Notes under the pieces: model-generated | The model's database searches: none | Told to the model about the DNA's origin: nothing | Seen by the model: the letters and a program-made list of their open reading frames with translations, nothing else | Program-made: the position numbers and the translations under genes | DNA from: Zanthoxylum bungeanum | Taxonomy: Eukaryota; Streptophyta; Magnoliopsida; Sapindales; Rutaceae | Assembly (NCBI GenBank): GCA_019454045.1 | Contig: SKCR01026763.1 | Coordinates: forward strand, 17,769 to 81,768 | Length of the DNA stretch: 64,000 nt | Reading direction: 5' to 3' | Shown here: positions 12,355-22,392 of the stretch, piece after piece | Layout: the number at the start of each line of letters is the position of its first letter | How positions within the stretch are numbered: the first letter of the stretch is position 1

Positions 12355-13960
12355 GTATTTTAACCATTCATCATACCCACAAACTTAACATTTTACTAGT
12401 CATCGAGCAAAAAAAATACAAACAAAATAAAATAAAATAAAATAAGTAAACTAAAAATAAGTTATCCTAGGCCACTTTCGTATGAATCACGATTGTATTT
12501 AACGTATGCAACAAGCCTTTAAACCCCTACGCGGCCCTAGTGGACGAGTTATAGTCTCGTGAGGGCTTACAGTGATGACACTCACAAACGTCCTTCAACA
12601 CACACATGCAATCAAGCAAAAATAATAAAACACATAAAACAATCCTAGTAGTCCTCAAAGAATGCCTACCAATGAAATCAAAGAACCTTCCAAATACCCA
12701 ACGCAACTCAAATCAAAGTTCTTGAATAAATCATCTAAGCAATACTCACAATGTGTTGAAAGCCAACTCGATGATTTCATCTCAAAATTTGGGATCCGAT
12801 GAGTCAAACCAACCAAGATATCTCAAGAGTGCTATATATTTGCCTATTAAGCTCGATATAGTATGACTTCTCTTTTCTTTATCTTTTTGACTCACCTACC
12901 CTTTAAGGTAGCATTTTTCATCATGATTGTCCTAATACTCGCCCATAGGTAGCTTTACACTTATTGATTATAGGTGGTTTATCTTTTATTTTTCAAAGTA
13001 TTTTTTCTTTTCTACTATTTTCATAATTTTTTTCAAAAGATCTCTCTTTTTTTCCTTAGCCATACCATATGTCATAAGTAATTGCAAACAGAGGCAGATA
13101 TCTAAGCAAATGGTCATTTATCATCAAACAATTTCTTCAACTAGTCACTTTGTCACCTACCTAGGTTCTTACTGGTAGAAACCTACTTTTAAGTGCTTAC
13201 GAATTTAACCTAAATCATCTACTCAAGGCATCACATAAAAGTCAATTGGGCACTTATCGTTTTCTAAGATTTCATCCTGAAGCAAACAAACTCATCATGA
13301 GACTATGTTTTACTACCTATGACTTCAATTTTTTAATGATATTTTTAATTTTTTAAATAAATAGAAAGAACTAATACTAATATGCACTCACCCCTAAACT
13401 TAAAACTTACATTTTCCTCAACGTAAGATAAGCATACAGAAGACAACAAGTAGGAACAACACTACCGTGCATTGAGTTTATCAGGCTAATGTTGGTTAGA
13501 ATTTTACTGCGCGGAATATGTGGGTTACACTAGTACCTGTATTGATAAAAATACAAGCTATTAAACACATAAATAATGCACAAAAATAAAATAAAATGAA
13601 AGTAAAGAAAATAAAATAGTGAGGAACAACACTATTGTACATGAAGTTGATTAGGCTCATGCTGGTCAGAATTTTACTGCGCGGGCTGTCTGGGTTGCAC
13701 TAGTACCTGTATTGATAAAAATGCAATTAAACATACAAATAGCACATAAAAATAAAATAAAACGAAAGTAAAGAAAATAAAATAGTAAGGAACAACACTA
13801 CCATGTATGGAGTTGATCAGGCTTTTGTTGGTCAAAATTTTACTGCATGGGCTGTGTGGGTTACACTATACCTGCATTGATAAATATGCAAACTATTTAA
13901 CGCAAAAATAGTGCACAAAAATAAAAAATAAAAGTCAAAAAACGAAACAAAATAATAAAT
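12355..13960 (-). mobile_element. Element D: non-coding 3' internal region
   Basis: No pol domains are found. The region has poly-pyrimidine stretches and the 168-bp tandem repeat annotated separately. The word TGAGTTGCCTCCCCGCTAG at about 13964 closely resembles the GGGTTGCCTCCC hallmark seen in many plant Athila/Tat internal regions. No function is assignable. Confidence 0.5.
13455..13955. repeat. Three tandem copies of a ~168-bp unit
   Basis: Copies start with AACAACACTA at 13455, 13625 and 13791 (spacing 170 and 166). Each carries GTTGGT(T/C)A(G/A)AATTTTACTGC, a GTGGGTT(A/G)CACTA block and an AAAATAAAATAAAA tail. The third copy is the most diverged. Confidence 0.85.
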
Positions 13961-15001
13961 GTGTGAGTTGCCTCCCCGCTAGTGCGAAGTTTAATGTCTT
14001 TATCCAGACGTTCTTTGGAAATATTCCTTCAAGGATGCTTCAATGTAGCTTTGTATGTCATAGATAGGACAGTTCCATGTGCATTACTTTTCAAACTCTT
14101 CTTTCAAAAATGATGTGGTAAATAAAGATCTTCTCTACTCAGTGCCCCCACCACCCTTTTTAAATATTTATCCTTATGAGGTCTCGAATGGAAGATTAGA
14201 TCATCAGGAAGTCTAGTATAATGCTTGACATTGAATGGTTGTGCCATTCTGTCAAGCTTATTAGCGGTATCCATGATGCTAGTTTCCTCATGGTGCGATT
14301 GATCTCATTGTGTCATGAGATTTTCAATAGGCTCACACAACTACTATACCCTAACTCTTTGTTCCACAACTTCCTCATAGATGTACATTTGAATTTCTTC
14401 ATTTAGCTCTCCATCAGACATTTGTACAATGCATGCTCCAATATCTTGAAGGACACTTCAGTCTCTATACACGGCTCTGCCTATGTCCCTATTACAGTAT
14501 CCTTGTAAATATCTTGATTCCATGGGCCTTCTTCAGTGTCACCAGGTAGTGTCTCTTAATGTATGTAGCTCTGGTTATTGGTTAGTTGTCTCAATTGGTC
14601 TTCTAGACGCTTCAAAGATGCGGCATGGCTTTGTACAATTTCTTCCAATCTAACCATATTCTTCATGTTTTCCTTATTCAGCTCAGTAGCAAGCTTGTTC
14701 AGCTTGGCCGTTGACATAAACAATTCCTCCATGTATGGTTTTGATTCTTGAGGAAATTATTGAGACTGTTTTTGATATAACGGATACTATGGTTTAGTGG
14801 GATATGTGAGACCTTCATTATTGGGCCATATAAAATGATGAAGGTTTTTCCACCCTGGATTGTAGTTAAACGTGTGATGACCACTCGGGTGATTGCCCTC
14901 ACATATTTCGCATCTCATCATTATGCTCTGAAAGACTTGATCATACATCCCGTTACTTCTCTTTGACATCCATTGATAGTTGTTGGCCAGGACAACAGAT
15001 C
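13961..15001 (-). pseudogene. Element D: gag remnant (Athila-like)
   Basis: Read on the minus strand, 14990-14787 gives NYQWMSKRSNG, then a degenerate zinc knuckle CEICEGNH, then YNPGW and NNEGLTYP. This is the signature end of Athila/Tat gag proteins (knuckle followed by YNPGWRNHPNF-like sequence). Downstream, 14720-14580 encodes a coiled-coil-like stretch (KLATELNKEN, LKRLEDQLRQL) and then an LPGDTE motif, also typical of this gag. Stops and frameshifts interrupt it. A small hAT-like element (15002-15449) separates it from its upstream half. Confidence 0.7.
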
Positions 15002-15449
15002 TAGGGGTGTCAAATTTACCTGGACCCGGCCCGGATCCGCATGGACTCGGAATACTCGGGTTCGAGTAGACCTGAGTCGGTGAATAAATACCCAGACCCG
15101 AGTCTAATAAATAAGGACCCGAGCGAATCCGGATCCGAGATTGCAAGGGTCTGGCCCGGATAGACCCGAGTCCGGAAAAAATAAATAAATATAATAATTT
15201 AAAATATAATAATAAAATAATATACATTTAGAAATAAAAATATAATAGAATATAATTAAAAATTATAAAAGAATTGAAATAAAACTAATACAATTGACAA
15301 AATACAAATATAAATATAAAATAACACAATTAAAAATAAAATAAAATAAAAAAATGGGTATCCGTATCCGGATCCAGATCCGGACCAGGTATTCGGGTCC
15401 GGACCCGGGGCAATGAAAATGCGTCCGGATCTGGATTTTTCTATCCCTA
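15002..15449. mobile_element. Non-autonomous hAT-like element inside the gag of D
   Basis: It begins TAGGGGTGTCAAATTTACC and ends ATCCCTA, the inverted form of TAGGGAT. Both subterminal regions are packed with CCGGATCC and GACCCGAG words, as in many plant hAT-type MITEs. The flanking octamers are AACAGATC (14994-15001) and AACAGGCC (15450-15457), 6 of 8 identical, consistent with an aged 8-bp target duplication. The middle is pure AT-rich filler and no transposase is present. Confidence 0.65.
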
Positions 15450-15681
15450 AACAGGCCTCAAAAAATCGAACCGTGTCTCACTGACATGAGGTGTAGCATA
15501 ACTTCTATAATTCTTAATGACTCCATCGTCCAAATGTAATCGATTACTTCAACCACCTGAAATAAAACAAAAACAAAAACAAAAACAAAAAAAGAAGGGT
15601 TGTTCAGCTAAAAAAGTAGATTGTTGTGCTAATAATAATAAATAAAAATAAACTAAGTCCGCGACAACGACGCCAAAAACT
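15450..15681 (-). mobile_element. Element D: 5' leader and PBS
   Basis: The reverse complement of 15659-15676 reads GGCGTCGTTGTCGCGGA, two CpG-type changes away from TGGCGCCGTTGTCGGGGA. That is the tRNA-Asp type PBS used by Athila/Tat Gypsy elements. It lies a few bases inside the LTR edge at 15682 and fixes the element orientation as minus. Confidence 0.65.
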
Positions 15682-16660
15682 TGATCGTGATTTTATAAAT
15701 CTAGCACGTCAGTGCACGTATCACTCAAGTAATACAATGATAAAAGTCGTATATCGTACCCACATGGGACTTATTATTTCTCTTATTAATATTACGATTA
15801 ACCTACTTAACTTAAACTAAACTATTGATAAGAAAAGTTGTATTATCGAAATATAATTGAAATTGAATAAAATGTAAATAACATACTTTGAAAACCTTAT
15901 AGATAGAATAACCTAGGGTTCTAACTTCACCTAAGCATGCACGTAATGTGTCCATGTATTTTTCGTTCGATTGGTTTGTTGTTACTAATCATTAACCTAG
16001 AACACTAAATTATTCGCATGTCTCTTTGGATGGTCAGGTGAAAATATTCAAAATAAATAACTATATGTCTATATTAATTAATTTAAATCAAATTCATTAA
16101 GATCAGGCTCTAATATTGATATGTATGCCCTATAGGTATATGTCTATCTTGAAGGGAAAGCTAATCAATAAATAGGATCACACACTATTATTCCCACGAC
16201 TAATCATAATTTCCTCTATCGAGTTCCTAAGGATTTACCAAGAATATTTTATTATTGGCCAAACAAATAAAATATGCGTTCAAGCAAAGAGAATAATAAA
16301 TAATGAATAACAAATTCAAAAGAATAAAAATATCCACTTTAATTAATTAAAACATGCTTGGGATCCATTACAACCCTAAATTTAATGAATTAGCTTATCA
16401 TAATATTCAATAAACTAATGTTAATCATTATAGATATAAAATAAGGACTCATAAAAATAAAGTAGAGAGAAAATGGAAGAAAGAACTATTGTTGCAGTCT
16501 TCGCCTTCAAAATCCAGCACCAGTTGAAACACTCGCCCTTACCTTGCTCTAGGCGTTCTTATATACTTTGGAGGCACAAAAATAGGTTATGAGGCTATTT
16601 CTTATACAAGAGGCTATAATGGTCTTTCCTTTTTTAAAATCAGATTTTGGGTGAATTAGG
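15682..16660 (-). repeat. Element D: 5' LTR, part 1
   Basis: The edge TGATCG abuts the PBS. The sequence is homologous to 11888-12354 and, more distantly, to the Tat-type LTRs at 35510-37335 and 63324-64000 (shared GTGCACGTATCACTCAAGTA-like words). It is cut at 16660 by Copia element A and resumes at 28893. Confidence 0.7.
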
Positions 16661-18778
16661 TGTTGGACAATTATGACCCATAGCATCACTATTTGTACAG
16701 AATATTGTGTTGTTGTACAAATTAACTATGTGACAAAGGAAATTGCTCTTGTATCATTTGTAATTGGATTACCGGGATATATAAATGATAAAAGTCCTTA
16801 TGATTAGTTCCAGATTAATAAGATATGAGACAATTTAATCCACAAAGGTTTAATCATTAAATACCCTAGTCGTAGTATTATCGAGACTGGACATCGATAA
16901 TGCGGAATAGGCTAGTATTACACTTGTGCGTGTTATGGAAGCGTAACATCATAGTTCTCATATATTTGGGTATTGGATACTCATGCAAGTGTAATAGGAG
17001 GTTGTGTTTACCGATGGTACGGAAACAGCATCGCTCTGGATAGACCCCTCGGAATCCCATTGGTAGTATGACTATGTGTCTATGGAAGTCCGAATCAGGG
17101 TAGGTGTGTTTGGTCTTAACCTGAGACTTGAAACGCTAATACTTGAGACAATCAATATACTTTGGTTTTGGTCGTCAGGGGCTTTAACAGGTTCTGTGTA
17201 CGCCTCTTCTGGGTATATTGAGAATCGTAGTGTATTGGGTGTGATGTCAAGATGGAAGTATCACTTCAGTCATATGGAGATGATGATCACGTAGGATACG
17301 GAACTGGTACTCTTGTATGCTGCAGCTATCGGGATAATATTACAAGGTCATGATTATCCGATTATAGAGACTAGTTACCAGAGATTCGATATTTACTTCG
17401 TACGGGGCAGACACAATTCCAGCCCCAAACCTAGCATGTGATATCTGATACTGGATCGTAATACGCAATACTATGTATACTACATCTGAAAAAGATTACA
17501 TATTCGTTTACAGAATATTTCTGGAGAATTGGGTAGGCACGATGCTTTGCTAGAAGCCAACCATGTCTTGTAAATCGGTAAGGACGTGGTACTGGGTACG
17601 CACGTATTCGGATAGTCCGATAATCACATTTACTGCCAATATAACCAGGGATCTCTTGGGTTGCGTCCCGAAGATTCACCGATGATGTTTGACTCGAACA
17701 AAATTAATCTGAGATTAATTATGAGAGAGAAAATCAATCTGGGATTAATTACGACAATTAATTAATCTGGGATTAATTAAAAGAGAATGAATTAATTTGG
17801 GATTAATTGCGTCGAGAATTTATCTGGGATTAAATTCGTCGAGAGAGAGAAAACGATTAATTTGGAATTAATCGGTAATAAATTCAATAGTTAAATTAGA
17901 TTTTACTGTTTAATTTATTTAATTGGGCTAAAATAATATATTAGATATATTAATTGAAATTAGATTTTAATGCGGAATTAAAGTTGGATTTTAATTCAAG
18001 CGAACGAACTAATTTGGAATTAATTCGCGAGCGATTTCCGTAATAATTTTGATAGGCATTATTATTTATTTAAATTGGATTTAATTATGTCGCGACGAAA
18101 AATTTGTTTAATCGGATTAAACGAACCCGAGCCCGAAGTGTGCTGAGAAAGCCACTTGAATTTTGAATTAAAGTGGGTCCCACCAACTTACATCACATGT
18201 CTATCAAGTGTCAACTTGAGTGATGGAAGTGGTTGGAGGCATTAAATGCCATTTTCCCTCCAACACTTTGCCTTTTCTTTTGGAAAAAGCATATACACCT
18301 TTTGGAAAAGTGTAATTGGTAATTTTTGGTTTTAGAAACAAAACGCAAAATCTATTCTCTCTCTCTTTTCTCTCTACCTTAGCCGAATGTCCTTGAAGTA
18401 TCTTGGCCGAATGGCCATTGATCTTGGACGATCGGATCACTTCTTGGCCCAATGGCCATGGAACTAGGCTGAATGGCCTTGCCTCTTTAAGGCCGATTGG
18501 ATCCCTCTCTCCCAAGCCGAATATTACTTCTCTTGGAGGGCGATTTTGAGCTTATTTTGTTCTAGCTAGCATTTAAAGGAGTCAAGTGAAGGTGATAGGG
18601 ATACTTACCCGAGAGTTTGGAACTCGATCTCAAACTCTGTAGCTTCCAACACATCCAACAAAGAAGGAAAAAGTTTTGAACTCAATCCGATCAATGTGAG
18701 TATTCCACAACTCTCTTTTGATTTATTCACACACAAATCACAACTTAGAGATCTTGGCATGTTCTAAGAAAACTAACA
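16661..18778 (+). repeat. Copia element A: 5' LTR (2118 bp)
   Basis: Starts TGTTGGACAATTATG and ends AAACTAACA. It is flanked 5' by TTAGG (16656-16660), and TTATG (28888-28892) follows the 3' LTR, a 5-bp duplication with one mismatch. It contains an array of ATTAATCTGGGATTAAT palindromes (17700-17870) and TTGGCCGAATGGCC units (18365-18490). By eye it differs from the 3' LTR at roughly 5% of the first ~380 positions. Confidence 0.93.
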
Positions 18779-18779
18779 A

Positions 18780-18791
18780 TGGTATCAGAGC
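18780..18791 (+). other. Element A: primer-binding site
   Basis: TGGTATCAGAGC, one base inside the LTR end, is the classic complement to the 3' end of plant initiator tRNA-Met used by Copia elements. Confidence 0.95.
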
Positions 18792-20870
18792 GATCTAAGT
18801 TTGATTTGGAATTCTAAGGTTCTTAAACTTTAATTTGGGAATTTTGTGTTTGGAGCTTGATTTTCTTAAATTAATGATTTGGTTGAGCTTGGATGATGTT
18901 TAAATTGGATTTGTATGTCATTGATTTTGTGAAAAATTGATTAGATTAATTTTCCCCAAATTCACATGCTTGGCCGAATATATCCTAGAATTAGCTCATG
19001 GGAATTTTTTGAAATTTGACATATTGGATGTGTTGATGGCATGATAGAAATATTGAATGTTGATTTAAATTGGATTGAAATCAAATTGAATGATTTTTGT
19101 ATGCCTTTGCCGTGAGTTTGAAGCATGTTAAAGATTGATTTTGCTTCAATTTGTGTTAGACATGAATTGAAAATGATGAGCATGATTAATTGAATTAATT
19201 AGTGTTTTGGAAACATTATATTAATTAATTAATTATGGTAATTACACTTGAATTGAATTAGTTTTTAATTTGGAATAATGAATTAATTTAATTGTTGTAT
19301 TTAGGCTTAATGGGCTTAGTTGTGCCAAGTTTGGTTTAGGATAATTGGTTGGATCCAATTGGGCCTAAAACTATTTCCATAAAGTCCAAATATGACTATT
19401 GGGCCTTTAATAATTTAATTGGGCCTAATGGGCCAAAATTGATTCTATGACATAGGGTGATTCCTAATGGGCCTAGGAATTATGGGTTAGATCCATTTTG
19501 GCCGAAATCTCAAGCCTAAAGAATTAATTAAAAGCTCATTGGACTTTAATTAAATAGTATTGGATACTAATTGGGCCTTTGAGACCCATTAAGATTGGAT
19601 TTGGAATCCAAGTCTTTAAGGCACATAAATAAGTGTAATTATTTAATTTGGAATTAAATATGAATTAGTATTGGATACAATTTAAATTGGATTTAAAATT
19701 GTAGTTCGATATAATTCAAGAATACGTACTTTGAGTATTTATTCTTAAACGAGTTTGACTTGCGCAAATCAAATCGTTGTTTGAACATTGGATGGTCATT
19801 AATCAAAGATTAATTAATTAGATTAGATTGATTGATAACATACTTTGTGTGAATACTTGGATGTATGAATGAATAATGTATATCGGAAGGATATTAGATG
19901 GGTGAAGGCAATTTTGGAAATTGTTGTAATAAATTTAGAATTTATTAAATTGGACCTGCGTGTCCACCCTATTACCTCTTTTCTCATTGTATTTCTCTTC
20001 TCACCTATTCCCCTCAATGTAAATGAGGTTTCTTTAGAAGTATTATGTAATTGGGTAGAAGTATGGATTGTGCTAGCGGGAGAGAGGAAATGGAGAGATT
20101 TTTTCTAGGAACAAGTTTGTCATATATCCATCAGTATATCATTATTTATTTATTTATCGCGCCTTATTATGCTTTTAGAATGCATGCTTAAGGGTGTATG
20201 ATGAGACCTAATCAAAGATAATAAATTGGTTGCCAATTTACGCGAAAAACCCTCAACAAATATTAAGCGCTTTCCTTCCATTGAATGATTCATTCTCAAG
20301 ATCCAAGACTGTCACTGGTTTGTTGGCCAAAGTCAAAACCTTTGTCCATCGCGGATGTGTTTGAATCATGAAGGCTTTGTTCCACATCGCATGTCTTGTC
20401 CAAGTTGTGATTTGTTGCCAAAGTCAAGATCACTTCTTGTCCATCGACATCAATTACGAAGCTTTCCAAGGTCAATGGGTCACGCTTAACTAGAATCATT
20501 AAGCTTGTTGTGCCAAAGCCAAAGCTTAGTTGATTTAGAGGAAAAGGTTAGGCAATATATTGGATATATTGGCATATATCAGATATATGTTTCGGACTTG
20601 GATGTCCACCTACTGGATCTAGGAATTGGATGGGATCCAATTGATCTTAGAGATCTACCTAGTTAAGTTTCATACAACTTGTTGGCCAAAGTCAAGGTTG
20701 TGTGTTATTTAATGGGATTCTAGCCCACTAGGAAACTAGGTTTCCCGAGTACTCCACAGAGGGTTAGAGGCTCGCCGAAAAATATTGGGAGGCAAGTATT
20801 AAATTTTCAATTTCGTTTAGATACTTACCAATACGCGCTCATTTCATTTTCCGTCATTAATATTTATTTT
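18792..20870 (+). mobile_element. Element A: ~2-kb non-coding leader in place of most of gag
   Basis: No gag frame is found on the sense strand. The region is conserved in element B (about 48570-50725, reverse strand). It has seven TGGGCC/T motifs between 19311 and 19580, and several copies of TTGTTGGCCAAAGTCAA between 20310 and 20690. Its origin is unknown; acquisition of foreign sequence or extreme decay of gag are both possible. Confidence 0.6.
20296..20499 (-). CDS. Antisense 67-codon open frame within element A
   Basis: Product unrecognised. It runs opposite to the element. Element B has the same frame with the same start, stop and length (48848-49051), about 61% identical at protein level (41 of 67). 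Shared words include ESFVI, VDGQEV, DSNTS and DFGQQ. A one-base deletion in A relative to B is compensated by an insertion about 30 nt later, so the frame is kept, but differences are not concentrated at third codon positions. It may be a chance frame; there is no signal peptide or known motif. Confidence 0.25.
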   Translation of the reverse strand: MILVKRDPLTLESFVIDVDGQEVILTLATNHNLDKTCDVEQSLHDSNTSAMDKGFDFGQQTSDSLGS

Positions 20871-22392
20871 TTGTTTTAATTAACAGTTGGACTGTATTCA
20901 AACTACTTCATTTGTAGTTGATTATATAATTGGATTATAGTAATCAATACATTTGAATGTAACCAATCAATATTAGTTGATTACATAGTTAGACTATAGT
21001 AATCATTATATTTGATTGTACCCGAAATCGTTGATTGGATAGTTGGACTATTAGAATCAAGATAACTGAAAGATTAGCGTTTAAAACATAATCCTGGGTG
21101 AAAATGTACTTAAACGGCTCTAATTTTCAGATTGGGAATAGAACTTTAGGATAGTCCTGGGAACTCGGAAGTTATTATATTTAATAGAGAAACCTCTCGA
21201 GCTTGAGCTTGGAGTTGAGCAAATAGTGGTGATGATAACTTTAGTGCTCAATCCATTATGCACAACCAAAGCTTCTTAAAAGGACATATCCAAGTTGTCT
21301 GTCTAAACTGTGGCAAACAGGGTCACTAGAAGTGTGACTACCATATGGACAAGGCAGACATGAAGGAAGTGAATGAGGGACAAGGTTCCAGCTTCAAGTA
21401 TGTTTGTTATAAACATGTTCACTGCTGGTATTAAAATTGGATTTTTAATACTAGATGTGGTACATGAACATATGTACTGATGTGCGGGATCTGCTAATTA
21501 GCAGGATACTAGCTTCAGGTGAGATCGACCTACGAGTCGGAAACGGGACGAGAGTCACTGTTTTGGCTGTGGGAACCTAAGTTTAGGAACTACCCTTTGG
21601 GTATGTACTTAAATTAGGAAACTGTTATAATGTACCTAGTTTGACTAGAAACATTATCTCTATATCTAGTATAACCCGTTGCAGGTATACCTTTATATTC
21701 TAGAACACTAAGTGTTTTTTTTTATAAAAATGATATTGAGATAAACACATTAGATGTGAATAACAATATTTAGATTTTGAATATAAATGAATATCAAACG
21801 TATAACATGACAAAAAAATCGTTCAAACTGATTTAATCAGATGAGACTTATTTGTGGAATTGTTGTCTGTGACACGTTAACAAGACTCGTATATCCACAC
21901 TTTCGAAGAGTGGATACTAGGACGGATTTGATTCTAATTTATATGATGTCTACGAATCTAGTTTATTAGGCAAAGTGCCTAAAGCACCTTTTACTTGGTA
22001 AAAGTGCAAGTGCCACCAATCTGTTAGTCCTCGTTCATAGTGACGTAAGTGGGCCCATGTCTAGCTGGGCTAGAGATGGATATGAATACTTTGTAACCTT
22101 TACGGATGTGGCATCACTTTACGGTTATGTGTATCTTATGAAACACAAGTCAGAAACTTTTGAGTAATTCAAAGAGTTTCGACACAAAGTAAGAAAACAG
22201 ACCGATAAAGTATTAGAACATTGCGGTCAGACCATGATGGACAATACTTAAACATATGAGTCGTTCTGAGCTACCAATTTCCTTATAGGGATACGCATTA
22301 AAAAATGCAATACTTATTTTGAATAAGGTTCCATGAAAATTTGTTAGACAGACTTCATATTAGATATGAACAGGAAAGAAACTGGGTTTTCT
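20871..22392 (+). pseudogene. Element A: gag end, protease and integrase remnant
   Basis: A degenerate zinc knuckle (CLNCGKQGH, stop, KC) lies at about 21299-21335. A protease remnant (RCGT, THIC-like, then DLRVGNGTRV and YVPSLTRNIIS) lies at 21430-21665. Integrase pieces follow (HSDVSGP-like at about 22040, then YFVTFTDVASLYGYVYLM at 22085-22140, NKVP at about 22325). Compared with element B, about 120 nt of the integrase core between 22247 and 22250 are deleted. Dozens of in-frame stops are present. The region ends at the solo LTR insertion. Confidence 0.8.

Noticed and set aside
14787..15227. 146-codon minus-strand frame as a single gene
   Set aside because: It is a chance fusion of hAT-like element sequence (upstream half) with the gag remnant of D (downstream half).
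17076..17294. Paired 72-codon frames at 17076-17294 and 27162-27380 as a gene family
   Set aside because: They are the same LTR segment in the two LTRs of element A, with 60-82-codon partners on the other strand; non-coding LTR sequence.
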